DNA of 64,000 nt from Cacajao melanocephalus (GCA_963573385.1 CAUYLG010076897.1:62001-126000); one strand, 5' to 3'; positions 28,390 to 40,887 are shown, numbered from the stretch's first letter. A program made the numbers and translations. Notes: a model not told the origin generated them from the sequence alone.

Positions 28390-29260
28390 CATGGGTCCCC
28401 AACTCCTGGGCTACCACTGACTGATACTGGTCTATGCCTGTTAGAAACCAGGCTACTCAGCAGGGGGTGAGTGGCCAGCAAGTGAGCGAAGCTTCAGCTG
28501 TATTTATAGCCACTCCCAATTGCTCACATTACTGCCTGAGCTCTGACTCCTATCAAATCAGCAGCAGCATTAGATTCTCATAGGAGCATGAACCCTATTG
28601 TGAACTGTTCAGGTGAGATGTATCAGTCCATTTTCACATTGCTGTTAAAGACATACTCAAGACTGGCAAGAAAAAGAGGTTTAATGGGCTCAGAGTTCCA
28701 CATGGCTGGGGAGGCTTCATGATCATAGCAGAAGGCAAGGAGGAGCAAGTCACATCTTACATGGATGGCAATAGGCAAAGAGAGAGTTTGTGCAGGAGAA
28801 CTCCACTTTTTAAAACCATCAGATCTCATGAGACTTATTCACTATTGTGAGAACAACATGAGAAAGATTATTCAATTACCTCCCACTGGGTCCCTCCTAT
28901 GACATGTGGGAATTGTGGGAGTTACAATTCAAGATGAGATTTTGGTGGGGACACAGCCAAACCTTATCATGAGGGATCTAGGTTGTGTGCTCCTTATGAG
29001 AATCTAATGCCTGATGATCTCCCATCACCCTCAGATGGGATCATATATTTGTAGGAAAACAAGCTCAGGGCTCCCACTGATTCTACGTTATGGTGAGTTG
29101 TATAATTATTTCATTATATATTACAATGTAATAATAAGAGAAATCAAGTATACAATAAATGTAATGCAGTTGCATCATCCCAAAAGCATCCCACCCCATT
29201 CGTGGAAAAGTTGTCTTCCACAAAACCAGTCCCTGGTGCCACAAAGGCGGGGGACTGCTG
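28390..29260 (+). mobile_element. MER1 (hAT-Charlie) DNA transposon, split by an LTR
   Basis: Left part 28390-28618 (catgggtccccaactcctgg, catagg-agcatgaaccctattgtg). Right part 28970-29260 (gagggatctaggttgtgtgc, cttatgagaatctaatgcctg, cttccacaaaaccagtccc, ending ggggactgctg). The terminal inverted repeats are visible as ggtccccaac and the diverged gggggactg end. Non-autonomous; no transposase seen. Confidence 0.88.
28619..28969 (-). mobile_element. THE1/MST-type solo LTR inside MER1
   Basis: Starts tgtatcagtccattttcaca and ends gacacagccaaaccttatca, the reverse of a MaLR LTR. 5 bp flanks: tgaga (28614-28618) and tgagg (28970-28974), 4 of 5 identical. Internal blocks include ccacatggctggggaggc and agatctcatgagacttattc. 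Confidence 0.92.
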
Positions 29261-30494
29261 CAGTAAACCACACATCTTTAAAGTGTATACCTTGAAAGTT
29301 TTGACATATGAATATAACCATTCGTGAAATCATCAATACAATCAAAATAATATCCATCACTCTTAAAAATTCCCTTGTGTTTCTAATCTTTCCCTAGTTC
29401 ACCTCTTTCCCAATCCCATTCCCAGATAACCATTGGTCTGTGTTCTCTCAGCACGACTAATTTGCAGCTCCTAAAATTTTATAAAATAAGAATCTCTAAT
29501 AAAGTTAATCTTAGTCTTAATCGTTTGAGATTCATTCATGCTGTTTCATCTATCACTGTTTATTTCTTTGTGTTGCTGAGTATTATTCTGTTATAGCATA
29601 TATCACAATTTGTTTGTCCATTCACCTGTAAATGGACATTTAGGATGATTCTAGTTTAAAGATATTACAAATAATGCTGCTGTTAGCATTCATGTACAGG
29701 TTTTTGTATGAATACATGCTGTCTTTTCCCTTGGGTAAATGTATATATTTTCAATGTCTAGATCATAGGGTTGGTATATTTTTTAACTTTTTAGGATATT
29801 GCCAAACTATTCTATGAAGTACTTCTACTAGCTTTTATTTCCATTAGAAGTACATGAAAGTTTTAGTTTATTTAAATCCTCACCAACATCTGAGTTATTT
29901 CATTCAAATTGGTGGATGGTACTGCTCAAAGTGTCCTATAACCCACTGAATTTATTTATTTCTATCTAACATTGTGATAAGGAAGTTGAAGTTTCTGACT
30001 ATTTAGCTGCATCTATTTCTCTTTATAATATGGTAATATTTTGCTTCATATATTTTGAAACTATATCATTAGATCTACAAATATTTAAGATTGCTCTGTA
30101 TTCTTGATGAATTTACTAAAAAAGAAATATTTTCATTATGGACAATGTTTTTGCTTTGAAATCTATTTTGTCTCATATTAGCCACTTCAACTTTCTTTTG
30201 ACTACTGCAGAGTGGTTTAATGTTTTCATCCTTTTAATATATTTTTATCTCTATGTTTAAAGTAAGTTGGTAGTAATTAGGTCTTTTTTATTAATCTGAC
30301 AATCATTGCTTTTTATATGTGGCATTTATATCATTGGCATATGAAATGATTATTGATATGGTTGGGTTTACATGTATTGTGTTGCTATTTGTTTGTTTTT
30401 CTACAATCTGCTCTTATTTTTCTTTTCCTGATTCTTTTGTATTAATTTAGTAATTTTTGTTCTTGAATTCTATCTTGATTTTTTTTTTTTTAGT

Positions 30495-30891
30495 TGTATT
30501 AGCCTTCTCCAGAGAAACAATCAATAACATGTGTATAGATGTATATATAGAAATTCATTTTAAGGAACTGATTTACAGGACTGTGGAGGTTAGGAGGTCC
30601 AGTATGGGCAGGGTAGGCTGGTGGGGTGAAGATCCAGGCAATAGTTGCAGTTCACATCCAAAGATAGTTTATGGCAGAATTTCTTCTGTCTCAGGAGAGG
30701 TCAATCAATTTCTTAAGGCTTTCAATTCATTGAATGAACTCTTTCATATTATGGAAGGCAATCTACTTTACTCAAAGATTGAGGTGTTAATCCTATTCAA
30801 GAATACTTTCAGGGAACATCTAGAATAGAGTATGACCAAATATCTGGGTATTGTGTCCTAGCCAAGTTGACATATAAACTTAAACATCACT
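30495..30891 (-). mobile_element. MLT2-type (ERVL) solo LTR inside L1
   Basis: tgtattagccttctccagag at the left, then gaactgatttacaggactg, ggcaatctactttactcaaag, and gccaagttgacatataaac near the right end. Reverse of an MLT2 LTR. Possible 5 bp flanks ttagt and ttaat. The first ATG frame across it (30457-30828) is a chance frame. Confidence 0.85.
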
Positions 30892-31490
30892 TTAATTATA
30901 AAGTTTGATTATGACATTTTAGTGGTTTTTTTAGGGTTTATAGCAAACATCTTTAACTTTTTAGTCTGTCATTAAATGATATTATATTTCTTTGTGTGCA
31001 ATATAAAGATCTTACAACAGTATACTTCTTTTTTTTGTTCCTGGTTTCTGTGCTGTTGATTTTATACATTTTATCTTTATATATGATAAAAACTCAAATC
31101 ATCATTATTTTTGCTTTAAATAATCGGTTTTATTTTAAGGAGATTTAAATAATAAAGACAAATATTTACTCATGGAATTATTACTTTAATTGCTCTTCAT
31201 TTTTTGTGTAGAACTAGGCTTCTACTGACATCAGTTTTCTGCTGCCTGAATGATTTTCTTCAACATTTCTTGCAGTAAGTTATGTCTTTCAGCTGTTGAC
31301 ATCTAAAAATGTCTTTATTTTTTCTTTGTTTTTTAAATATATTTTTACTGGATAAGGAATTATTTAATATTTTTATTCTTTCAGTATTTTGAAAGATTTT
31401 GTTCTATTGTCATGTAACGTGCATTATTTATGACGAAAAAAATCTGCTGTCATCTTTATAGTTGACCCTGTGTATATAACGTGTCCTTGC

Positions 31491-31864
31491 ATCTGGCCTC
31501 AGAACTTCCTTTATTTCAAAATATTTTAGAAGCAGATTGAGGATGAGCAATCAATTTATTTTCCAACCTAGCAAGTTCTGGTCCCTCCTTATTCTCTTTG
31601 AAGTCCGCTTGCAAAATAAGCCATCTTTCTTTAGCTAAGCTCTCTCTTTTCTTCCTTTATTTTAGGCAACTAAAAAAATCCAAATGGCACTTGCAAAATT
31701 CTGCCTACAAAACCAACTTGTCAAGGTCCATAGCTTCATTTGACATGTTGTCTATTCTCCAGGTTACTGCAGGAGGTGACCATTTTTCCCCTTCTAGTCA
31801 ACTAAAGCAGTTTTCTTACAGCTTTCTCACCTTCTGTTTAAGTTGTTGCCCCTGAAGGCCTTCC
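31491..31864. other. Unassigned sequence between L1 and Tigger
   Basis: Contains tccctccttattctctttg and gcaactaaaaaaatccaaatg. An 85-codon frame at 31598-31855 has no recognised homology. Its right end may belong to the Tigger element. Confidence 0.35.
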
Positions 31865-32582
31865 AGTAGGACAAGATGTGGAAGTGGAAGAGAGTGATAA
31901 TGGTGACCCTGATTCTGTGTCAGCCTAGCCAATGAGTGTCTTTATGTTATAGTTTTTAACAAAAAAGTTTTAAAAGTAAAAAAAAAAAATCAAAAATTGA
32001 AAAAGCTTATAAAATGAGGATATAAAGAAACTATTTTTGTATAACTGTTTTAAGCTGTTATTATAAGAAAGTATAAATGCTTTTAGAAATTAAAATGTTT
32101 GTAAAGTTTGAAAAGTTATAGTAAACTAAAATTAATTTATTATTGAGGTATATATATTAAATAAATTTAGGGTAGCTTACTTACAAAGTCTATAGTAGTG
32201 TACAGCAATGTCCTAGGCCTTCACATTCACTCACCATTCATTCATTGATTCACCTAGAGCAATTACTATTCATCGTAAGTGCAAAAGTACCACTTTTTAT
32301 CTTTTGTAGCACATTTTTATTGTACTTTTCCTGTGTTTAGATATGTATGAATACACAGATACTTACCATTGTGTGACAATTACCTACAGCATTCAGTTAT
32401 AGTCACACGCTGTGCAAGTTTGTAGGCTAGGAGCAATAGGCTATACCATATAGACTAGGCGTGTAGCAGGTTGTACTATCTAGGTTTGTGTAAGTATACT
32501 TTCTGATATTTGCACAATATAGAAGTCACCTAATAATCTATTTCTCAGAAAGTATCCTCATCGTTAAGTGACACATAACTGT
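31865..32582 (+). mobile_element. Tigger DNA transposon, 3' part
   Basis: Starts with the decayed C-terminal coding end of a pogo/Tigger transposase (gtaggacaagatgtggaag, then gagagtgataatggtgaccctg). Continues with an A-rich 3' non-coding part, gcaatgtcctaggccttcac, and ends with the terminal repeat tcgttaagtgacacataactgta. 5' truncated; no functional transposase. Confidence 0.85.
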
Positions 32583-32621
32583 ATTTTAAGTTTTGTTGCA
32601 ACAGCACCTTGTTTCTAGGTA

Positions 32622-33056
32622 CCAATTACTACAAAGTTAGCTTTTGCTGTGTAACAAACCCTTCCCATATATAGGAACTAAATACAACAAACATTTATTT
32701 AGCTCATGATTTACAGTTCTGCTTTTGATGGCTTAGCTAACATCTGAGCTACATCAGCTGGACCTGGATGATCTAGGATGATGTTTCATAAATATCTAAT
32801 AGTTGGCAGGTTGGCAGCCAGGAAAACTAACCTGTGCTTTTTTATATGGCAGTGGTAAGATGATGTCCTGAGAGCAGCAAAAGAGGGCAAGCCTCAGTGC
32901 ACTAGTGCTTTTCAGGCCTTTGATTGAAGCAATTTTGTGATTGGTCAAAGATGGGCACGTGACCAAGCCCAGCTAGATATGGAAGTGGACTGCCCAAGGG
33001 CATAGATTCAGGAAGGAGAGATGTTTGTGACTATTTTGGCAATCTAATACTAATAA
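32622..33056 (-). mobile_element. Ancient LTR-like element (family uncertain)
   Basis: agcttttgctgtgtaacaaa, aacatttatttagctcatg, gtgattggtcaaagatgggc and gactattttggcaatctaat follow the layout of reversed old MaLR/ERVL LTRs. Diverged. Confidence 0.5.
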
Positions 33057-36051
33057 CTAATGGCTTGTGTTATTTTCAAGTCATAAAGCTGTTTTCCTAG
33101 ATTATTTATAGAAAGTTGTATTGTTTTGGCTTTACCTGGAGTATCTTTCTTTTTTGTCTGTGAAGGTGTTCATTTTCTTTTTCTTTTATTTGTTATCTGA
33201 GACAAATTTTAAATACATGAATTCTGGATCTCTTTGAGATTTCTTAGAGGATAAAAATGGCACAAAACTTTTTAAATGTTGGTGCTGTTTACTGAAAATG
33301 TGATCCTTAAGCTTGTGTGGTAGGGTTTTAGCAAGAGTTTTTAACGTGAAGAAATAAACCTTGTGGAAAGCTCCTTTCCTTTTTCTTTTTTTTTTTTTTC
33401 CATTCTGGGCAATAGCTTTGCAACTGTTATAGATAGACAGGACCTGTCCACCTAGTCCAGGTAGAAACTATAATAACACATGTGAGAGGTTTTTAGTTGA
33501 TTGATTTCTTTACTTGAGAACTTAATGTGAAAATGAATGCATTCTTTGAGAAGGGCTGAATGCACACTATGGAAGGAGGCCTTGCACACCTTTTATTCAT
33601 GAACTGAAGCCTTGACAGAGACAAAATATTTTGCATAATAATCAACTCCTCCTTCCTCCTCACTGTGATACCCTTAATTTGAATCCTTAGAAGCCTTTTC
33701 TTTTGTGTGGCTGAGAAGGTGTACTTTTCCATTTTGTGTTTGCTCTGAATTCACCAACTACATACTGAATTCTTTGGGGGTATGTTTCTCCTGCTCTTCT
33801 TAACAATTACATTAGGCTATTTCTGTTTTGTTTTGTTTTAACCAGAGCCTTATTATTATTTGCATAAGATTTATAGTTTTTTGTTTATGCACTCAAAGTT
33901 CTCTGAAGAGCATGGACTATTTATAACCATATTATTTTTTATTCTTTGCTTTCCTTCAGTATCCTCTATGAGATGCTGAATTCCTACATGTTTACTGTGC
34001 TGAGATTGGATTTTCTTTCTATTTTCTCTGAGCTGACTCTTTCTCAGAGGACCTGAGCCCTGTGTGTTCTCTGCTCATCTTCTGCCGGGCACTGCAAAGA
34101 TAGGCTGGGCTACAGTCAGCTACGTTTGGTAGAGAGAGTTGTTTGCTGACTGGGATCCAAAATGTACCTCATTCAATAGAAAAAGAGCAATTGTTATATA
34201 TCCTGGATAGTATTTTAAAATATTTATTCTAATGCACTTCAGGGTTTTACTTTTAACATAACTTTTTCATTGTCATGTAGATTATATCTTTATGTATTTA
34301 TATGCACATCTGTTCCTTCATCTCTTGTAGTTTACAGTTCTTTAATTAATTCATTTAAAATACTTGCTAGACTACTATGTGTTAGGCACTATGCTAAATG
34401 CAGGGATAATGTAGTGAATATGATATGCAAAAAAAAATCCTTTCCCCAGAGTTTACCATGTACTGAGCAATGCATACAAGTAAATGAACTCTCTCAATAC
34501 CAGGTGAAAGGTGTTTTAAAAAAGAACAAAATAGGGTGGAAGGAAGTGTGTAGTAAAATCCCTATAAATAAGGGAGAAAAAGAACTATCACTTTACAGAA
34601 AGGCCACTGATTATATAAGATATGATTAGCTAGTAAAAACCTTAGTAAGTAAAAAAATGCAATTGGACACTCAATTATAAAGAAGACATGGTTGCTTTAA
34701 AAAGAAAAATAATCTCAAGAATTTCCACTAGAAATAAATTATGCTAGAAATAAGAGCAAATGATTTTTAATAATCTGAACATTGTAAATTTAAAGGTGAA
34801 TTATGGCTAACATTGATCTAACGACTAATGACCTAAATGTTCAAAAATCAATAAAATGTGTTTAAAATTGTGAGCAATGGTTATTGATTGAATAAGAATT
34901 AGAATTTGAGTAGCAAATTAATCATTACATAAGTCTGATACTAAAAGTTAATGCACTTAAAATATGCATATACATAGAGATACATACTTATTTAGATTCA
35001 TTCCAAAAAGTTTGTTTATTGAGCACTTTTTAATAGTGCCAAAAATAAAATCAATATAAGAAGATCAAGAGAAAAAGCCTCTAAAAACAAAATTAAATTG
35101 CAGGGAGAAAAGAAAATCTTTAAAGAGCATCAGAACTATAATACAGTACTTAATACTCATACAGCATTCTCAAACAGCAACTCCAAAGTGCTCAAATAAA
35201 CTCTTTTCATCTGAATAAAACCAGCTAAAAAATAAATTGTGGTGGTAGCAAATTGGTTGAGAGATGTAGGCATTTGAAAGGGAATTTATAGATGCAAATG
35301 TCCTTATTATTATGAAACATGAAAACTGCTTTTGAGATGTAAAATGTGGGGAAGGATAGATATTACAGTTTGACCATTTCTAGTTCTGTGTATCTAAACT
35401 GTCTGCATATGCATCATCTCAGAAGGGCCCCTTTGCCAATTGCACAATAAGTAGGTCTCTAGACCAAGACTGCCCACATTGAGTTTCTAAGCAGTATTTA
35501 TGGCTAAGAATAATCGCCTGAAAAACAGCTTACAATGATAAAGCACCTTACAGCTTACAAAATATTTATACTTCTTTTCAGTCATCCTGTCTGGTAGATG
35601 TGGCATATTTTATTGGACCCATCTTATGTTGACAGACAGATGCTATGACGGTAAGGGAGTTGTCCAAGGCCATATCCTCAGTAAAAGAAAGATAAAGAAC
35701 TGTAACCTACCCCAATTTCTAGTCTAGTACTGTTTTCTCTCCAACAAATGGTACCTTTTTTCTCAACCCATCCACTATATTCCCAGAGTCTGAAAAACAC
35801 ACTTGCAAGAAATTGGTAATGACCAGACATTTTATAAAGCATGGTGTACATTCTAGATGAGCAAGAAATGGCCTTTTTTATTTTTGCAACTTTCATGAGG
35901 GAACAGGATAGAAATTTTCCCAGGTAAGTTTGTTGATGGCTGTGATGATTATCTTCTTTTTATAATAATGTTCCCATCACTTTCTAACTACAAAACTAAC
36001 TTATGCTCCTTATAGAAATATAGAAAAATATAGAAGATTATAATAAAATTT
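33057..36051. other. Unassigned intronic sequence with a MIR trace
   Basis: About 3 kb. 35530-35690 resembles a reverse MIR (aagcaccttacagcttac, gggagttgtccaaggccat). 34340-34480 (ctactatgtgttaggcactatg) is a further old-repeat trace. A poly-T run at 33383-33400 has no element attached. The rest looks unique. Confidence 0.45.
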
Positions 36052-36066
36052 AAAATCACTAATTAC
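36052..36066. repeat. Target-site duplication of L1, left copy
   Basis: aaaatcactaattac. Matches 36836-36850 (aaaatcattaattac) at 14 of 15 positions. Confidence 0.93.
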
Positions 36067-36835
36067 CTTCATTTTTGGCTTTTATTTTTATTTTAGATTC
36101 AGGGGGTACATGTGCAGTTTTGTTGCAAAAGTACAATTGTGAGTTGCTGGGGTTTAGGCTTCTATTGATCCCAACACCTAGATAGTGAGCATAGTACCCA
36201 GTAGGAAGTTTTTCAGCCCTTGTCCCCTTCTCTCCCTCCTCCTTTTGGAGTTCCTCGTGTCTATTATTCTCATCTTTATGGCCATGTGTTCCCAAGGCTT
36301 CTCTCCCATGAATAAGTGAGCACATGCAATATTTGGTTTTCTGTTCCTATGTCAATTTACTTAGGATAATATCCTTCATCTGCATCCATGTTATACAAAG
36401 AACGAGATTCCATTCCTTTTTATGGCTGCGCAGTATTGCATGCTATATATGTACATTTTCTTTACCCAGCTTAGCATTGATGGGTACCTAGGTTGATTCC
36501 ATGTCTTTTTTATTGTGAGTAGTGCTGCGATAAACATATGAGTGCCTGTGTCTTTTTAGTAGAACAATTTATTTTCCTCTGTGTATATACCCAGTAATTG
36601 TACTCCTGGGTCAAATTGTATTTTTCATTCTTTGAGAAATCTCCAAGTTGCTTTCTACAGCGACTGCACCAAGTTACATTCCCACCAAGAAATGGAGATT
36701 GTACTCCTAAGGTCTTATGATTTTTATAGACTGGGGACTTACTTGTCAATCTTTAATACATCTTGAGTTGATTTTTGTATATGGTGAAAAGCAGGGGTCC
36801 AGTTTTATCCTCCTGCAAATGGTTAACCAGTTTTA
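36067..36835 (-). mobile_element. L1 3' end, minus strand, internally deleted
   Basis: The T-rich start is the reversed tail. Then gattcagggggtacatgtgc, gtgagcacatgcaatatttgg, gtgctgcgataaacatatg and catttcccacc-type ORF2 sequence. After ttacattcccaccaa (about 36688) it jumps to ggggacttacttgtcaatc, leaving out roughly 400 bp of ORF2 consensus. Flanked by a 15 bp duplication. Confidence 0.93.
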
Positions 36836-36850
36836 AAAATCATTAATTAC

Positions 36851-37540
36851 TGTCTATCTTTTATTGTGATTTTTTTTCAAAAAGCCAAAGTTGGCATTTT
36901 TGATCAAATTCTTCCAAAATTCACATTAAATAAATGCAAAATGTATGACCCTATTGTCCTCTGAAACAGTGTCACTGAACTTAGAACCCAGGGTATCTTG
37001 AGCAATGTACATGTTATCAAACAAGCTTCAAAGATCTGAGTTCATTGCTAGGTGGATCGGCCCACACCATCCCAGGTAATTGATTTTGGACACTGCTCCT
37101 CCTCAGTCTAAGAACATGAACACCAGCTTCCTAAGTGGTATCTGCAGAGTTGTTTAAGAAGCAAGCGTGTCATCAATCCATTCCCAAGGTAGGCAGCAAT
37201 AATCAAAGAAACATTCAGTAGCAAGAAAAGAAAAAGCCAAAGAAAAGCAAGTAGGGAAGTACTGGCAGTCATTGATCTGTAGAGAAAGCAGCATGCATTT
37301 AGAAAATTAAGAATTGGTCCTACCTACTAGTCCAACCTCATGGACCAGTTCTTGCCTTTCACATTCTTCCTACCTTACTTCTACCTCTTCCCCCATCCTA
37401 ATTCTCTCTTGATGTGGGATGCTTTGCTAGCCCTGCCTCACATTTGAGAAACAGATGATGGGAGAATAGTCCAACAGTGTTTCTTCTCTCCTAAACTGTA
37501 TCTCTTCCCAATCATATGTATCCCCAGATTCTGGGATGGG
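36851..37540. other. Unassigned intronic sequence
   Basis: No gene or assignable repeat. Confidence 0.4.
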
Positions 37541-37565
37541 TTTTTTTGTTTTTTGTTTTTTTGGG

Positions 37566-37592
<27 letters not shown>
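37541..37592. repeat. Long poly-T tract
   Basis: About 50 bases of T with three G interruptions, including an unbroken run of 27 T. No Alu or L1 body adjoins it on the right; L2-like sequence follows. Confidence 0.92.
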
Positions 37593-37597
<5 letters not shown>

Positions 37598-37654
37598 GCA
37601 TGCTTCTTTGGAGGACCTGCAGAAAATCGTATTTGCCTTTGCAAGTGGTAGTTC

Positions 37655-37960
37655 TTCAGGCTGGAATGCCCTTCCCTTATTTCAAAATCTCTTCCACCAT
37701 TTTCTTCCCTACATTTCTTCCCTAGTCACCCAGCTCTTAATTCTCCTCTTTCCAAAAGGGTCCAAAATTTATTCTGTGATAAACCATAATACATACATTG
37801 CGATGTTTTGTAATGATTCACTGAATGCCTCTTGCTTTCCATTCGATTGTGAGACAACTGAGAGCAAGAAAGGTGCAGTGCAGATTTTCATATTGCTTGC
37901 ATCCAACATACCCACTCTATGCATTCCTTAACTTTGTGTGGAATAAATGATCATTTGCAT
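37655..37960 (+). repeat. L2-like LINE remnant
   Basis: ggctggaatgcccttcccttat, caaaatctcttccaccatttt and ctagtcacccagctcttaattc resemble the L2 3' region in forward orientation. Confidence 0.6.
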
Positions 37961-38199
37961 AATGAAATAATACAAGAAAAAAAGGAGATAATGTAGAAAA
38001 AATGAGGAAGACAAGGAAGAAGGAAAGGGAAAGAGAAATCTTTCTTTAATAGATAAAAATACTTCCAGAATGAGAGTCCTAATCTTTAAGAATAAATAAG
38101 TCATCTTGAATTTGGCTACTCTGATAGTCCAATAACCACAACCATAAAGAATATTATTTCTCAGTTGTCTGAGGAAGAAGGAAAAAGGATTTTAAACCT

Positions 38200-38400
38200 T
38201 GTAATTTTTTCCTTCGTTGATTGTTATCTTTTGCAGTGTGGTTTAGTCAAACACTGGGCTGAGGGTGAAAAATGGCCTCTCTTGCTCTGTGAAGATCATT
38301 TAACATCCTTTGCCTCAGTTTGCCTTATATTAAAAAATGAGGCCCTTGAATGTGATGAGCCTTTTCAGTTCAAGCAAACTAATGTTCTGGGATTAATTAT
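38200..38400 (+). repeat. MIR (SINE)
   Basis: gcagtgtggtttagtcaaac, cactgggctgagggtg, cctttgcctcagtttgcc and aaaaaatgaggcccttgaatg match a forward MIR. The 89-codon frame across it is not a gene. Confidence 0.7.
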
Positions 38401-38905
38401 CCGTTATTTGAACTGCAAGCTGGATAGGAATTAGGAACTCTATTTTGGTGTGGCTAAAACAAAAATAATAAGCTCATTTAGGAGAGGGAGCCTTATATTG
38501 TTTATGGACACTAGTGTTTGAGTGTGAGTTGTGTCACCTAATAAACATCAAGAGTGAACCAGATAAACCCTGTAATGCCTCAGAGAATCCCCTGACAGGC
38601 ACCAAAGAGTAGGGTCAGGAACTAGGCCCCTGCTGTTTTTCCATCTTATCCTCAGAGCCTAGGCCAGTGCCAGACATATGAAAGGGCTTGAAACAAACCA
38701 CCAAACCAAAAAACATTGCTGATGAAATGGATCCTTTGTGGTTCCCCAATATTAGCACTCCCTCTTAATTAGCAGATAATGTAAAAAAGAGGTATCTGAA
38801 TTTGTTAAGCAGAATCGTTTTTATATTATTCCCTATGTTTATCTTTATTCAAACTTCGTATTTCTGTATGCTTAATTAATGGTAGAGCCCTAGTTCAGTG
38901 TGCTA
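38401..38905. other. Unassigned sequence up to the THE1 element
   Basis: Nothing recognisable. Confidence 0.4.
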
Positions 38906-38910
38906 CCAAC
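38906..38910. repeat. 5 bp target duplication of THE1, left
   Basis: ccaac, identical to 41242-41246. Confidence 0.93.
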
Positions 38911-39244
38911 TGATATGATATGGCTCTGTGTCCCCACCCAAATCTGATCTTGAATTGTACTCCCATAATTCCCACATATTGTGGGAGAGACCCGTGGGAG
39001 ATGATTTAAATCATGGGGTGGTTTCCCCCATATTGTTCTCATGGTAGTAAATAGGTCTCTCAATATCTGATGGTTTTATCAGGGGTTTCTGCTTTGGCAT
39101 CTTCCTCATTTCCTCTTGTCGCTTCCATTTAAGAAGTGCCTTTCACCTCCTGCCATGATTCGGAGGCCTCCCCAGCCATGTGGAACTGTAAGTTTTCTTC
39201 CCAGTCTTGGGTATGTTTTTATCAGTAGTGTGAAAACTAATACA
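38911..39244 (+). mobile_element. THE1 5' LTR
   Basis: Starts tgatatgatatggctctgtg and ends gtgaaaactaataca. Contains catggggtggtttcccccat and agatctgatgg-like blocks. Compared with the 3' LTR it lacks about 15 bp after ggaactgtaag, which in the 3' copy contain the aattaaacc block with an ATTAAA signal. Confidence 0.95.
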
Positions 39245-40887
39245 GTAAATTGGCACCAGAAGTGGGGTGTTGCTGAAAAGATACCCAAAAATGTGGAAGT
39301 GACTTTGGAACTGGGTAGCAGGCAGAAGTTGGAACAGTTTGAAGCTATGGCTTCAGAGGATGCAATCCCCAGGCCTTGGAAGCTTCCATGTGGTGTTGAG
39401 CCTGCACAGGAGTCAAGAATTGTGGTTTGGGAACCTCTGTCTAGATTTCAGGAAAATGTGGGAAAGTTTGGAGCTCCCTAGAGACTTGTTGAATGGCTTT
39501 GCCCTGATAGCGATATGGACAATAGGTCCAGTCTGAGGTGGTCTCAGATGGAGACGAGGAAATTGTTGGGAACTGGAGAAAAGGTAACTCTTGTTAGGTT
39601 TTAACAGAGACTGCTGGCATTTTGCCCCTGCCCTAGAGATTTGTGGAACTTTGCATTTGAGAGAGATGATCTGAGGTATCTGGCAAAAGAAATTTGTAAG
39701 AAGCAAAGCATTCAAGAGGTGACTTGGGTACTTTTAAAAGCATTCAGTTTTAAAAGAGAAGCAGAGCATATTGGGAAAATTTGCAGCATGACAATGCCAT
39801 AGAAAAGAAAATCCCATTTTCTGAGGAGAAATTTAAGTTGGCTACAGATATTTACATAAGTAATGAGGAGCTGAATGTTAATCCCCAAGACAGTGGGGAA
39901 AATGTCTCCAGGGCATGTGAGAGACTTTTGCAGCAGCCTTTCTCATCACAGACTCAGAGATCTAGGAGAAAAAAATGGTTTCATGGGCAGGGCCGAGGGC
40001 CCCCATGCTGTGTGCAGTCTAGGGATTTGGTGCCCTGCGTCCCAGCCACTCCAGCTGTGGCTGAAATGGGCCAACGTAGAGCTCAGGCTACAGCTTCAGA
40101 GGGTGCAAGCCCCACACCTTGGCAGCTTCCTTGTGGTGTTGAGCCTGCACAGAGGTCATGAATTGTGGTTTGGGAACCTCTGCCTAGATTGCAGGAGATA
40201 TATGGAAATGCCTGGATGCCTAGGCAGAAGTTTGCTGCAGGGGCAGGGCTCTCATGAAGAACCTCTACTAGGGCAGTGCAGAAAGCAAATGTGGGGTTGG
40301 AGCCCCCACACAGGGTCCCTACTAGCGCACCACCTAGTGGAGCTGTGAGAAGTGGGCTACCATCCTCCAGACCCCAGAAGGGTAGATCTACCTACAGCTT
40401 GCACCGTGTGCCTGGAAAAGCTGCAGACGGTCCATGCCAGCCTGTGAAAGCAGCTGGGAGGCTGTACTCTACAAAGCCACAGGGACAGAGCTACCCAAGA
40501 CCATGGAAACCCACATCTTGCACCAGCATGACCTGGATATGACACCTGGAATAAAATGACATCATTTTAGAGCTTTAAAATTCGACTGCCCTGCTGGATT
40601 TTGGACTTGCATGGGCCCTGTAACCCCTTTGTTTTGGCCAATTTCTCCCATTTGGAATGGCTATATTTACCCACTACCCGTATCCCCATTGTATCTAGGA
40701 AGTAACTAGCTTGCTTTTGATTTTACAGGCTCATAGGCAGAAGCGACTTGCCTTTCCTCAGATAAGACTTTGGACTCTGGACTTTTAGATTAATGCTGAA
40801 AGGAATTAAGACTTTGGGGGACTGTTGGGAGGGCATGATTGGCTTTGAAATGTGAGGACATGAGATTTGGAGGGGCCAGGGATGGAA
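39245..40887 (+). mobile_element. THE1 internal region
   Basis: Begins gtaaattggcaccagaag (primer-binding region), then ggaagtgactttggaactgg. Ends with a purine-rich tract, gagatttggaggggccaggg, just before the 3' LTR. This is the standard MaLR internal sequence: non-autonomous, with a degenerate gag-like frame only. Frames at 39339-39536, 39781-40161, 39875-40348 and 40276-40542 are fragments of it in different frames. No pol. Confidence 0.93.

Larger units (their letters stand above)
28336..31490 (-). mobile_element. Old L1 (L1M-type), minus strand, deleted and split by insertions
   Basis: 3' end at the left: tttattgaggtataattgat (28359 on). After the MER1 insertion it resumes with tttaaagtgtataccttg and passes ORF2 C-terminal blocks (ggacatttaggatgattctag, cttttcccttgggtaaatg). 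Near 29940 it jumps to the endonuclease region (gaagtttctgactatttagc, gaaatctattttgtctcatat), so several kb are missing. After an MLT2 LTR it runs to about 31490. No intact ORF. Confidence 0.85.

Noticed and set aside
34270..34629. 119-codon frame
   Set aside because: No recognised domain, no splice or promoter context, and the first part overlaps an old-repeat trace (actatgtgttaggcactatg).
39781..40348. Overlapping 126- and 157-codon frames
   Set aside because: Both lie inside the THE1 internal region in different frames and contain the same decayed gag-like sequence. No intact protein.
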